DNA of 64,000 bases from an uncultured Collinsella sp. (GCA_900542165.1 UQMM01000006.1:22396-86395), one strand, 5' to 3'; positions 8,509 to 16,825 are shown, counted from the stretch's first letter. Numbers and translations are program-made. Notes: a model not told the origin generated them from the letters alone.

Positions 8509-8522
8509 CGAACAGCTGTTCG
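8509..8522 (-). promoter_or_regulatory. Perfect LexA/SOS-box palindrome upstream of the GyrI-like gene
   Basis: CGAACAGCTGTTCG is a full 14-bp palindrome matching the Gram-positive and actinobacterial LexA consensus CGAAC-N4-GTTCG. On the minus strand it is followed within 10 bases by TATGATATGAT, which can serve as a -10 element, so a bound repressor would block the promoter of the gene at 7814-8452. Confidence 0.75.
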
Positions 8523-8622
8523 AATTATTTTGCTGACAGATAGAGATGCGTGCGTTGTGTTTGGCGGTCGGCCTGACCCCGTCGATGATTTCTCTGCCTT
8601 CCCGGCGCTTGCCTGCGCTCCC

Positions 8623-8672
8623 CGTTTCCCCATATAAAACCTGCCAAAATGAACCTGTCCCTTTTTGGTCGG
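8623..8672 (-). repeat. GGGACAG-core palindromic repeat (type R1)
   Basis: Minus-strand copy of the dispersed unit CC-x-CCAAAA-AGGGACAGG-TT-ATTTTGG-AGGTTTTAT, followed by GGGGAAACG. The arms (CCTGCCAAAA and TTTTGGcCGG) are slightly degenerate. Other copies are at 16591, 17824, 31353, 56553 and 61441. It occupies the gap before the ABC exporter genes; the rest of 8453-8722 shows only the LexA box and no gene. Confidence 0.8.
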
Positions 8673-8722
8673 CGTGAAATGGGTAATACTAAAGAGTTAT
8701 CCGACCAGATGGGAATTAATCG

Positions 8723-9424
8723 ATGGCTTATATCGAATTCAAAGACGTCATCAAGGCGTACGGCGAGGGCGATGCCCGCATTCACGCGCTCGACGGCGCG
8801 AGCTTTACCGTTGAGCGCGGCGAGCTCGCCATTATCCTGGGCGCCTCGGGTGCCGGCAAGACTACGGCGCTCAACATCCTGGGTGGCATGGATACGGTAA
8901 CCTCCGGCACTGTGACGGTGGACGGGCGCGACGTGAGCTCCGCCAACGAGGCACAGCTCGTGGAATACCGCCGTGCCGACGTCGGCTTTGTCTTCCAGTT
9001 CTACAATCTGGTCCCCAACCTGACGGCGCTCGAAAATGTCGAGCTTGCGGCGCAGATTTGCCCCGATTCGCTCGATGCCGAGCAAACGCTTCGTCAGGTT
9101 GGCCTGGGCGACCGTCTTGCTAACTTTCCGGCGCAGCTTTCGGGCGGCGAGCAGCAGCGTGTGTCCATCGCCCGCGCGCTGGCCAAAAACCCCAAGTTGC
9201 TCCTGTGCGACGAGCCCACGGGCGCACTCGACTATAAAACCGGCAAGCAGATCTTGCAGCTGCTGCAGGATACCTGCCGCAAGCAGGGCATTACGGTCAT
9301 CATCATCACGCACAACTCCGCGCTCGCGCCCATGGCCGATCGCCTGATCCGCTTTAAGAGTGGTCGCGTGGAGAGCGAGACGGTCCAGCAAAATCCCGTG
9401 CCGATCGAGACAATCGAGTGGTAG
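8723..9424 (+). CDS. ABC transporter ATP-binding protein (LolD/MacB type)
   Basis: A 233-residue ATPase with Walker A GASGAGKTT (near 42), Q-loop FQFYNLVPNLTALENV, signature LSGGEQQR (near 141), Walker B LLLCDEPTGALD and the H-loop THNS. The 'DEPTGALD' wording and short linker are typical of the MacB/LolD/FtsE group, which works with FtsX-type permeases rather than import systems. The permease gene follows immediately, so they form one exporter of unknown substrate (peptide, lipid or drug). Confidence 0.93.
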   Translation: MAYIEFKDVIKAYGEGDARIHALDGASFTVERGELAIILGASGAGKTTALNILGGMDTVTSGTVTVDGRDVSSANEAQLVEYRRADVGFVFQFYNLVPNLTALENVELAAQICPDSLDAEQTLRQVGLGDRLANFPAQLSGGEQQRVSIARALAKNPKLLLCDEPTGALDYKTGKQILQLLQDTCRKQGITVIIITHNSALAPMADRLIRFKSGRVESETVQQNPVPIETIEW

Positions 9425-9429
9425 TGCCC

Positions 9430-12195
9430 ATGAATCAGGATCGCCAAAACAGCCTACGCCGCGACGCGCAGAACACGGAGCGCGAGCAGGATTTTACGAC
9501 CTACCGCACTGCCCAAAGCTCAAACGATATGGTGCCGGCGGTGTTTCGCCGTGGCATCTACCGCACAATCCGAGGCAGTCTTAAGCGCTTCTTGTCCATC
9601 GTGGTCATCACCGCGCTCGGCGTGAGTGTGATGTGCGGTCTTAAGGCGGGTTGCGAGGATCTGTGCGATTCGGTCGACGCTTACTTTGACCAGCAGAATG
9701 TTTATGACATCAACGTGCAGTCGACCTATGGTCTTACGCGCGACGATCTTGCTGCGATCCAAGAGGTCGATGGCGTCGAGACGGCCGAGGGCATCTATAC
9801 CGAGACTGCCTATACCGCCGTTGGTACCACGCGCGAGCGCGTAGTCGTGCAGAGCCTTTCCAAAGAGAATATCGATCAACCGGTGCTGGTGAGCGGCGAT
9901 TTGCCCGAGAGCGCCGGCGAGGTCGCGGTGACTTCGAAATTCCTGAAGGCTTCGGGCAAAAAGCTCGGCGATACGGTGAGTTTTGCCGCCAATGATGCGA
10001 GCTCGTCGAACCAAAGCGCCAAGGACCAGTTTGCTGCGGGCGATTACACCATTACGGCCGAGGTTCTCGATCCTACTGATGTGAGCTCCGACTCGACCGT
10101 CAACGCCTTTCGCGCTGCTTCGACTGCGGACTATAAGTTCTATGTGAGCGAGGATGCCGCGGCATCTTCTTCCTACTCCGCGGTCCACGTGATCGTCGAG
10201 GGAGCCAAGAGCCTCAACTCCTATTCGGATGCCTACGCGGCAAAGATCAACAAGGCCAAGGGCAATATCGAGAAGATCCGCGAGGAGCGTGAGAAGGCGC
10301 GCGCTCAGGAGCTGACAGTCGACACGCCGGCAAGCTTAGATGCGGCTGAGCGCCAGACGAATATGCTCTTTGGGATTGAACAGGGCAACATCAACCGCAT
10401 GGCAGAGGGCAGCGACGAGCGTGCGCAGGCGCAAGCCGACCTGGACCAGCGCCGTGCCGCCGCCGACCAGCAGTTTGCCGATGCCCGCGCCGAGCTCTCT
10501 GACCTGGGCGAATGCACCTGGTACATCCAGGACCGCGGCAATATCGCAAGCTACTCGAGCGTAGAGAGCGACAGTTCTTCGATCGAGGCCATCGCCACGG
10601 TTTTCCCATTTATCTTCTTTGTCGTTGCTGTGCTCATCAGTCTTACCACCGCCACGCGCATGGTCGAGGAGGAGCGCACGCTCATCGGCCTGTACAAGGC
10701 ACTCGGCTATTCGAGCGGGCGTATTCTGTCCAAATACGTGGACTATGCGCTGTGGGCGTGTCTGATTGGCGGCGTGCTCGGCAACATTATCGGATTTGTG
10801 GGCCTGCCGCTGTTCCTGTTTACGGTGTTCGACGACATGTATTCACTGCCTCAGATGCTGCTTTCGTACGACATCGTGTCGTCGCTCGTGTCGGTGGCGC
10901 TGTTTGCCGTGGGCGTGGTGGGCGCTACGATTATCGCCTGCCGCCACGAGATGGCCGAGACCCCAGCCTCACTCATGCGCCCCAAGGCCCCGCGCGCTGG
11001 CTCGCGCATCTTGCTTGAGCGTATCGGCTTTATCTGGCGTCGCATGGGCTTTTTGAACAAGGTGGCGGCGCGTAACCTGTTCCGCTACAAAAAGCGCGCC
11101 TTTATGACCATCTTCGGTATCGCCGGCTGCACAGCGCTCGTGATCTGCGGAATGGGCATCCGTGATACGTCGGTGGCGCTTTCGCCCAAACAGTACGGGC
11201 ATATCACGCGCTACGACCTGCTGGCTGTCGCCAATCCCGACGATTTTTCGCAGACGTGCGCGGCATTGGATGAGCGCAGCGCGGCCAATGATTTCAACGT
11301 GACCGTGACCTCGACCCTGCCGATTATGACCGACAACGTCACCTTTACATTCGGCGGCAAGAGCGAGACCGTGCAGCTGATAGTGGTGCCAGATGACCGC
11401 ACGAACGACCTGGACGACTACGTGTGTCTCGAGGACGAGTCCAAAGAGCCGCTATCTTTGCGCGACGGAGATGTGTATCTGAGCAAGAGTTCACAGCTGG
11501 TTCTTGGGATTCAGCCGGGCGACACGGCGCAGGTCCAGGATTCGTCGCTCAACGTCGCCAAGGTCAAGGTTAGCGACATCTCGCTCAACTATCTGGGCAA
11601 CACGCTTTACATGACACAGGGCACCTATGAGCGCGCGTTCGGTCGAAGCGTGCGCCTTAACGGCGTCTTTGTGCTGCTTAAGGGCTCATCTTCTGACCAG
11701 ATTGCGTTTAGCAAGAAGATTAAGAGCGACGGTTGGCTCACCATCTCGAGCACGGCCGAACATTGGCAGAACTACGAGGCGAACTTTACGATTATCAATT
11801 CTGTCGTGGTGCTCGTGACCTTTATGGCGGCGTGCCTGTCGTTTGTGGTGGTGTTTACGCTGTCCAACACTAACATCTCCGAGCGCGAACGCGAGCTGGC
11901 GACCATCAAGGTGCTGGGCTTCCGCCGTGGCGAGGTGCACCACTACGTCAACAAGGAGACGTTGATCCTCACGGCGATTGGCACTGCACTGGGCGTGCCG
12001 CTGGGTGGCCTGCTTGCCGAGAGCTTTACGTACATCCTGCAGATGCCGTCGCTGTACTTTGACGTCGAAGTCGAGCCGCTGAGCTACGTGCTTGCCGTGG
12101 TGCTTTCCTTCGGCTTTACGATCATCGTCAACCTCGCCACCAACCGAACCCTCAACAAGATCGACATGGTCGGCGCCCTCAAGAGCGCCGAGTAA
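9430..12195 (+). CDS. ABC transporter permease with two FtsX domains
   Basis: A large membrane protein (921 residues from ATG 9430; a GTG at 9418 that overlaps the ATPase gene is also possible, and neither has a strong ribosome binding site). A first transmembrane helix near residues 45-65 is followed by a long extracytoplasmic domain with a charged helical stretch (about 265-350). An FtsX-like three-helix bundle lies at about 385-510, a second extracytoplasmic domain follows, and the last FtsX bundle lies at about 785-915. This is the layout of MacB-like type VII exporters with duplicated FtsX domains. It must function with the ATPase just upstream. Confidence 0.9.
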   Translation: MNQDRQNSLRRDAQNTEREQDFTTYRTAQSSNDMVPAVFRRGIYRTIRGSLKRFLSIVVITALGVSVMCGLKAGCEDLCDSVDAYFDQQNVYDINVQSTYGLTRDDLAAIQEVDGVETAEGIYTETAYTAVGTTRERVVVQSLSKENIDQPVLVSGDLPESAGEVAVTSKFLKASGKKLGDTVSFAANDASSSNQSAKDQFAAGDYTITAEVLDPTDVSSDSTVNAFRAASTADYKFYVSEDAAASSSYSAVHVIVEGAKSLNSYSDAYAAKINKAKGNIEKIREEREKARAQELTVDTPASLDAAERQTNMLFGIEQGNINRMAEGSDERAQAQADLDQRRAAADQQFADARAELSDLGECTWYIQDRGNIASYSSVESDSSSIEAIATVFPFIFFVVAVLISLTTATRMVEEERTLIGLYKALGYSSGRILSKYVDYALWACLIGGVLGNIIGFVGLPLFLFTVFDDMYSLPQMLLSYDIVSSLVSVALFAVGVVGATIIACRHEMAETPASLMRPKAPRAGSRILLERIGFIWRRMGFLNKVAARNLFRYKKRAFMTIFGIAGCTALVICGMGIRDTSVALSPKQYGHITRYDLLAVANPDDFSQTCAALDERSAANDFNVTVTSTLPIMTDNVTFTFGGKSETVQLIVVPDDRTNDLDDYVCLEDESKEPLSLRDGDVYLSKSSQLVLGIQPGDTAQVQDSSLNVAKVKVSDISLNYLGNTLYMTQGTYERAFGRSVRLNGVFVLLKGSSSDQIAFSKKIKSDGWLTISSTAEHWQNYEANFTIINSVVVLVTFMAACLSFVVVFTLSNTNISERERELATIKVLGFRRGEVHHYVNKETLILTAIGTALGVPLGGLLAESFTYILQMPSLYFDVEVEPLSYVLAVVLSFGFTIIVNLATNRTLNKIDMVGALKSAE

Positions 12196-12255
12196 CCTGT
12201 CCTGGGATTCAAGTTCTAGCGAGCTGCCGACGCGCCCGCAGCAGTATTTTTGCAT

Positions 12256-12299
12256 AAACCGCTCCGCCAAATGCATACTTTGACGGGGCGGTTGCTTTT
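12256..12299 (+). terminator. Terminator after the ABC exporter operon
   Basis: Twelve-base arms (12256-12267 with 12281-12292) pair AACCGCTCCGCC with GACGGGGCGGTT, with G-T wobbles, and are followed by GCTTTTT. It lies 60 bp beyond the permease stop. Confidence 0.8.
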
Positions 12300-12336
12300 T
12301 GCCCACAGGTACCCCAGGGGGCGCCGTGCAAATTCC

Positions 12337-12540
12337 GGAGTATTCAGCATCCCGGGGTCCGCGGGCGCGGGGGCGGGTGCACAAAACCGCGCTGAAAGCC
12401 CCGATTCTGAGTCCCAACGCCTCTAGAGCCGCTCGTTTTTTTACAGGATGCGGCCCATGGTGCCTGCCTTTCGCCCAAAATCCAGTATGCAGGCACCCTC
12501 GGCTGCTGAATACTCCCAAAAATGCACGCCGCATCCTACC
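12337..12540. repeat. Interlocking inverted repeats between the ABC exporter and pfkA
   Basis: GGAGTATTCAGCA at 12337-12349 is the exact complement of 12504-12516. Inside, GGTGCCTGC (near 12459) pairs with GCAGGCACC (near 12488). GGATGCGGC (near 12447) pairs with GCCGCATCC (near 12528), crossing the first pair as in a pseudoknot. No credible gene occupies 12300-12560. The function is unknown. Confidence 0.55.
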
Positions 12541-12560
12541 CCACGCACTTGCAGCAAGAA

Positions 12561-12745
12561 GACGAATAGCCTCGGCCTCCCTAGTTACCGCAGGAGGCCC
12601 CAGGGCTTACCTCCCAAATCTTTCCGCAGGACAGAAGGGCCCCGCCGCGCGAAGCGCACGGCGGGGTCCTGACATGTCCGAGGACGATTTGGGAGGTAAG
12701 CCCTGGGGCCTCCGATGGGGGCGGTTACAGCCGAGGCTATTCGTC
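12561..12745 (-). repeat. Nested long hairpin, copy C of the GTCCT/TGCGGA element
   Basis: The outer stem is 16 bp (12561-12576 with 12730-12745) and includes the pfkA stop. A perfect 28-bp middle stem is 12593-12620 with 12686-12713. The boxes are TTTCCGCAG (12621-12629) and CGAGGAC (12679-12685). The inner stem is about 10 bp (12638-12647 with 12659-12668), with a CGC-GAA-GCG tip. The spacer GTTACCGCA between outer and middle stems recurs in copies A and B. Polarity relative to pfkA matches A relative to thrB and B relative to asd. Confidence 0.88.
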
Positions 12746-13816
12746 GCCGAAGCTGATGCCCAACGCCTTGGCCTCGCGCACCAGATCACTCTGGGGGTCG
12801 ACAAACTTCAGCTTGCCGGCGACCTCCTCGAGCGGCATGTGGCACATCTTGCCGTCGCGCAGGGCAATCATGTAGCCAAACTCGCCGCGCAGACAGCCGA
12901 GCGCTGCCTCGACGCCGCACTGGGTCGCAAAGATGCGGTCCTGGGCGTCGGGCTGACCGCCGCGCTGCGTGTGGCCGGGGATGGCGACGCGGGTCTCGCG
13001 ACCGGTCTTGGCCTCGATCTCCTTGGCGATGTCGTAGACGATCGACGGACTCGTACGCTCGGCGAGCTTCTTCTTGTACTCCTTCTTGGACAGCGCCGCG
13101 TCCTCCTTTGAGATAGCACCCTCGGCGACGGCCACGATGGTAAAGCGGCTGCCGGTCTCCATGCGATGCTCGATGGTCTTGATGACGTTATCCATGTCGT
13201 AGGGAATCTCGGGAATCAAGATGACATCCGCGCCGCCCGCGACGCCGGCATACAGCGGGATCCAGCCAACCTTGTGGCCCATGATCTCGATAACGAACAC
13301 GCGGCCGTGGCTCGAAGCGGTGGTGTGGATGTCGTCGATGCACTTGGTGGCGACGTCGATGGCGCTCGTAAAGCCAAACGTCAGCTCGGTGCCCCATGTG
13401 TCGTTATCGATGGTCTTGGGCAGGGCGATAACGTTTAGGCCCTCTTCGCGCAGGCGGTTGGCGGTCTTGGTGGAGCCGTTACCGCCCAGCATAAACAGGC
13501 AGTCGAGCTGCAGCTTATGATAGGTGTGGACCATCGCCGGCACCTTCTCGACGCCGTCAGCCTCGGGAATGTCCAGACGCTTGAACGGTGTGCGGCTCGT
13601 GCCCAGGATGGTGCCGCCGCGGGTGAGGATGCCGCTAAAATCGGCGGGCGTCATGACACGGAATCTGCTGTAGATAAGGCCCTGGTAGCCGTCCTCAAAA
13701 CCATAGATCTCGATAGGTTCTTCGCTATTGGTCATAAGCGTTTTGACGATGCCGCGCATGGTGGCGTTGAGCGCCTGGCAGTCGCCGCCACTGGTAAGAA
13801 GACCGATCCTGAGCAT
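12737..13816 (-). CDS. pfkA: 6-phosphofructokinase
   Basis: Phosphorylates fructose 6-phosphate in glycolysis. It has the PF00365 signatures IGLLTSGGDCQALNATMRG at the N-terminus, GGNGSTKTANRL near residue 105, PKTIDNDTWGTELTFGF near 133, and the C-terminal GHTQRGGQPDAQDR. The residue that separates ATP from pyrophosphate users is glycine here (GGNGS), which favours ATP, although the following PKTIDND has the lysine common in group III and pyrophosphate enzymes. The donor therefore needs a biochemical test. The 359-residue length fits. A GGAAGGA site lies before the ATG. The stop lies within hairpin C. Confidence 0.9.
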   Translation of the reverse strand: MLRIGLLTSGGDCQALNATMRGIVKTLMTNSEEPIEIYGFEDGYQGLIYSRFRVMTPADFSGILTRGGTILGTSRTPFKRLDIPEADGVEKVPAMVHTYHKLQLDCLFMLGGNGSTKTANRLREEGLNVIALPKTIDNDTWGTELTFGFTSAIDVATKCIDDIHTTASSHGRVFVIEIMGHKVGWIPLYAGVAGGADVILIPEIPYDMDNVIKTIEHRMETGSRFTIVAVAEGAISKEDAALSKKEYKKKLAERTSPSIVYDIAKEIEAKTGRETRVAIPGHTQRGGQPDAQDRIFATQCGVEAALGCLRGEFGYMIALRDGKMCHMPLEEVAGKLKFVDPQSDLVREAKALGISFGDE

Positions 13817-13854
13817 GATGAATCCTTCCGGGCAAGTTATAACATGCGCATAAG

Positions 13855-13887
13855 TTTACCCCCGCACACTGTTGATACGGGGGTAAA
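13855..13887 (-). terminator. Hairpin after the Ntn-hydrolase gene
   Basis: Nine-base perfect arms (13855-13863 TTTACCCCC with 13879-13887) enclose a 15-base loop. It lies between the end of the minus-strand hydrolase gene and the start of pfkA. Without a strong T tract it may be a weak or processing terminator. Confidence 0.55.
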
Positions 13888-13955
13888 ACGTGTTAGCTCA
13901 AGCGTATGGAAATGTAAGCAACGTCAGGGAACGTAAGGTCGACGGGCCTGGCTCC

Positions 13956-15041
13956 TTACAGTGCGAAGGCGTCGACGTCGCCCCAGTGGCGGCGCAGCGT
14001 GATGGCGGCAGCGGGCTCGGTATTGTCAAAGACGACCGACCATTGCGTGTTGCTGGTGATATCTTCCGGATTGGGCTCTTGCGCTGCGGCACGCAGGGCT
14101 TCCCAGGCAATCGTTTCGTCCTGGGCACCGACATGGGCGTCGAGGACATCGGCGATTGCGACGGCGCGCTCTTTACCATGGCCCAGCTCGCCATTCTTTT
14201 GGTTGGGCAGCACTTCGTCGCCATAGCAGGCGTAGAAGTTCGTGACCTGGCGAACAGGGGTCGCTTTGAAAGCGCGGTCCGGATCGCGCGGGTCCCACTC
14301 TACTACGCGCGCGTCACCGGCGGCGTCGTTGATAAAGAAGTGGTAATCGCGTCCGGCCATGGCGTGCATGTCGTAGGCGGAAAGCAGGTCGACTGCCTCT
14401 TGCGTGGTAGCCGCGCGGTCGAGCACCAGACGGATGGCGAGCGAAGTGTTGATGACGGGCCGTTGCGTGTCCTGGTCACAGGGCTTGGAATCCAGGGTGA
14501 GTACGGCAATGGACACGCCGCACTCGTTAACACCGTCGAGCTGGGCAAACGGGCCCATGAGTGCGGCGGCGCGTCCGCCGACGGAGTCAAGCGGAGTGTT
14601 ATCGCCCAGGTTGTTAAGGGCGGCAAACCCGATGGAGGCATAGACGCCGCGTGGGCGATTGCGCACCAACAGCGCCGAGGTGTCGTCCTTAAAGTCGTAA
14701 TTGCGACCGGTGCGTACGCGGCCTTCGGCATCTACGGCGACAAAAGCGCTGCAGGCAAACTGGGGCGCCTGGACATGTACCGGCACACCGGGCAGCACCT
14801 GCGCCACCACGGCATCGATGTAGGCCTGGTCGTCGCGCACGCCAGCGGCGATGATGCGATCAAGATCGTAGTCGTAGACGATGTCGATTGCGTACAGGTC
14901 ATAGCTATCCGCGTAGCCGGTCAAGCGTTTGAGCGACGCGGCGGACTTGATTTGCTTGCGGTAAACGATACCGGTGGCAGCGGCAAGGCCGACGGCGACT
15001 CCCGCGACACCGCAGGCGATGGCAATGTTACGTGGCTTCAT
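13956..15041 (-). CDS. Membrane-anchored Ntn hydrolase of the choloylglycine hydrolase / acyltransferase superfamily
   Basis: The 361-residue product starts with a basic residue and a hydrophobic anchor (about residues 5-25). The putative nucleophile is Cys97 in QFACSAF. Arg113 and Asp116 in TGRNYDF follow at +16 and +19, exactly the spacing of Cys2-Arg18-Asp21 in bile salt hydrolase and penicillin V acylase. GVNECGVS near residue 170 matches the family's later asparagine motif. Because the cysteine is internal, the first 96 residues would have to be cut off to expose it. The substrate (bile salt, N-acyl amino acid or other amide) cannot be told. GAGGAG precedes the ATG. Confidence 0.8.
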   Translation of the reverse strand: MKPRNIAIACGVAGVAVGLAAATGIVYRKQIKSAASLKRLTGYADSYDLYAIDIVYDYDLDRIIAAGVRDDQAYIDAVVAQVLPGVPVHVQAPQFACSAFVAVDAEGRVRTGRNYDFKDDTSALLVRNRPRGVYASIGFAALNNLGDNTPLDSVGGRAAALMGPFAQLDGVNECGVSIAVLTLDSKPCDQDTQRPVINTSLAIRLVLDRAATTQEAVDLLSAYDMHAMAGRDYHFFINDAAGDARVVEWDPRDPDRAFKATPVRQVTNFYACYGDEVLPNQKNGELGHGKERAVAIADVLDAHVGAQDETIAWEALRAAAQEPNPEDITSNTQWSVVFDNTEPAAAITLRRHWGDVDAFAL

Positions 15042-15202
15042 GACGACTCCTCTCGTCCTGTTAGCGTAATTGTCGCAAAAGGTGCACGGGCATGATGGCT
15101 CAACTTGGTGAGCGGCGCGGGATTAAACATGGAATGAAGAGTGCGGCGCTGGCGTGGCGGGGTATGCTGGAGGGGACCATCAACCCAGCGAAAGGGGAGA
15201 GC

Positions 15203-16588
15203 ATGACGGATCAGGAAACGCTCGAGCGCGCACATGTGACGGCCGACGATATCGAGGCCGCCAACGACCTTATCGACTTTATCGAGGCATGCCCCAGCAT
15301 GTTCCATACGGCGGCGACCATTATGGCCGAGCTCGACGAGGCGGGCTTTACCTACCTGCCCGAGAACGCGGCGTGGGACATCGAGCCGGGCGGGCGTTAT
15401 TACACGCAGCGCAACACCTCGAGCGTTGTTGCCTTTAAGGTGGGCGAGGACCTGGCCGCGACGTGGGGCGAGGACGGCGTTGCCGGTGACTATCATTTTC
15501 AGCTCACGGCGTCGCACAGCGATTCTCCGACGTTTAAGGTTAAGGCCGTGCCCGAGCTCGACGGCGCGGGCGAGACGCTGCGCCTGAACACCGAGGCCTA
15601 CGGCGGCATGATTGACTACACCTGGTTCGACCGTCCGCTGGCGCTCGCAGGCCGCGTGTTGGTGCGCGAGGGCGACCGTATTGAGAGCCGCCTGCTTGCC
15701 ACCGAGCGCGAGGTTGCCATTATTCCGAGCCTTGCCATCCACATGAACCGCGGCGTTAACGAGAGCTTTGCTCCCAATCGCGCCGTTGACCTGTGCCCGC
15801 TCATTAGCGCTGGCGAACTCAAGCAGGGTGATTTTGATGCCCTAATCGCCGACGAGCTGGACGTTGAGCCCGAGCAGATTCTGGGCCGCGATCTGTTCCT
15901 AGTCAACCGCCAGGATGCGCGCATTTGGGGCTGGGCTGACGAGTTCATCTCGACGCCCAAGCTCGACGACCTGGCCTGCGCCTACACCTCACTGCAGGCA
16001 TTTTTGGGTGCCGAGAACGCGCGCGACGTCTCGGTCTTCTGCTGCTTTGATAACGAGGAGGTTGGTTCCGAGACCAAGCAGGGCGCCATGTCGACGTTCT
16101 TGGCCGACGCACTGCGCCGCATCAACGGATCGCTGGGCTTTGACGACGAGTCGTACCATCGTGCACTTGCTGCCTCGATGCTTGTGAGCTGCGACAATGC
16201 GCATGCCGTGCACCCCAACCACGCCGAGAAGTGCGACGCCCGCAATCAGGTTGTGCTCAACGGCGGCATCGTCATCAAGGAAGCCGCCAACCAGCACTAT
16301 TGTACCGATGCCTTTAGCCGCGCGGTGTTCCAAGCTATTTGCGATGACGCCGACGTGCCCGCGCAGGCCTTCGCCAACAAGAGCGATATGGCCGGCGGAT
16401 CCACGCTCGGCAATCTGTCCAATATGCAGGCGAGCATGCATGCCGTGGACGTGGGCCTGCCGCAGCTGGCCATGCACTCGAGCTACGAGACCGGCGGCGT
16501 GCGCGACGTGATGTACGCCATCCGCGCCCTCACGGCTTTCTACGAGCGAAACCTAACCATCAACGGCGCCGAAAGCGTGGAGCTCTAA
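15203..16588 (+). CDS. apeB: M18 family aminopeptidase (aspartyl aminopeptidase type)
   Basis: A zinc aminopeptidase of 461 residues that removes N-terminal amino acids, typically Asp/Glu, in the cytoplasm. Visible metal-site motifs are LTASHSDSPTFKVK (His and Asp near 105), SVFCCFDNEEVGSETKQGA (Glu pair near 285), VSCDNAHAVHPNH, and the terminal MHSSYETGG. The start is the ATG at 15203 behind AAAGGGGAGAGC; the frame is open 37 codons further upstream without a ribosome site. The gene is monocistronic, and the R1 palindrome immediately after its stop may act as terminator. Confidence 0.93.
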   Translation: MTDQETLERAHVTADDIEAANDLIDFIEACPSMFHTAATIMAELDEAGFTYLPENAAWDIEPGGRYYTQRNTSSVVAFKVGEDLAATWGEDGVAGDYHFQLTASHSDSPTFKVKAVPELDGAGETLRLNTEAYGGMIDYTWFDRPLALAGRVLVREGDRIESRLLATEREVAIIPSLAIHMNRGVNESFAPNRAVDLCPLISAGELKQGDFDALIADELDVEPEQILGRDLFLVNRQDARIWGWADEFISTPKLDDLACAYTSLQAFLGAENARDVSVFCCFDNEEVGSETKQGAMSTFLADALRRINGSLGFDDESYHRALAASMLVSCDNAHAVHPNHAEKCDARNQVVLNGGIVIKEAANQHYCTDAFSRAVFQAICDDADVPAQAFANKSDMAGGSTLGNLSNMQASMHAVDVGLPQLAMHSSYETGGVRDVMYAIRALTAFYERNLTINGAESVEL

Positions 16589-16590
16589 AA

Positions 16591-16636
16591 CCTGCCAAAA
16601 AGGATGTTAATTTTGGCAGGTTTTATCTGGGCAAAT
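16591..16636 (+). repeat. GGGACAG-core palindromic repeat (type R1), variant
   Basis: CCTGCCAAAA pairs with TTTTGGCAGG around a changed core (AGGATGTTAA), followed by TTTTATCTGGGCAAA. It sits 3 bases after the apeB stop, and the stem followed by TTTTAT would make a working terminator. Confidence 0.8.
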
Positions 16637-16726
16637 GCCGCAACGCCAACGGCAAGGCGGAACTGCTAAGGCTTGCAGATGAAGCCGACACCAGCGAAAC
16701 GCCGCAGGTAGAGCGCACGCCAGCGA

Positions 16727-16825
16727 GAGCCCGCCGTTTGAGCCAAGGTGCCGTGAAATGAAAAGGCGCTGACCTTCTGGTCGCGCCTTTGAAATTGAAC
16801 GGCAGATTGGCCAAACGGCGGGCTC
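16727..16825. repeat. Nested hairpin between apeB and the dehydrogenase gene
   Basis: A 14-bp outer stem (16727-16740 with 16812-16825), extended by 5 bp past a one-base bulge, encloses TGCCGT/ACGGCA (16749-16754 with 16799-16804). The innermost stem is AAAGGCGC-TGACC with GGTC-GCGCCTTT (16762-16774 with 16779-16790) and a TTCT loop. It resembles the GTCCT/TGCGGA elements in size and nesting but lacks their boxes. Confidence 0.75.

Noticed and set aside
12299..13111. 270-codon plus-strand frame across hairpin C and pfkA
   Set aside because: Runs through palindromes and antisense to pfkA; no start signal and low-complexity content.
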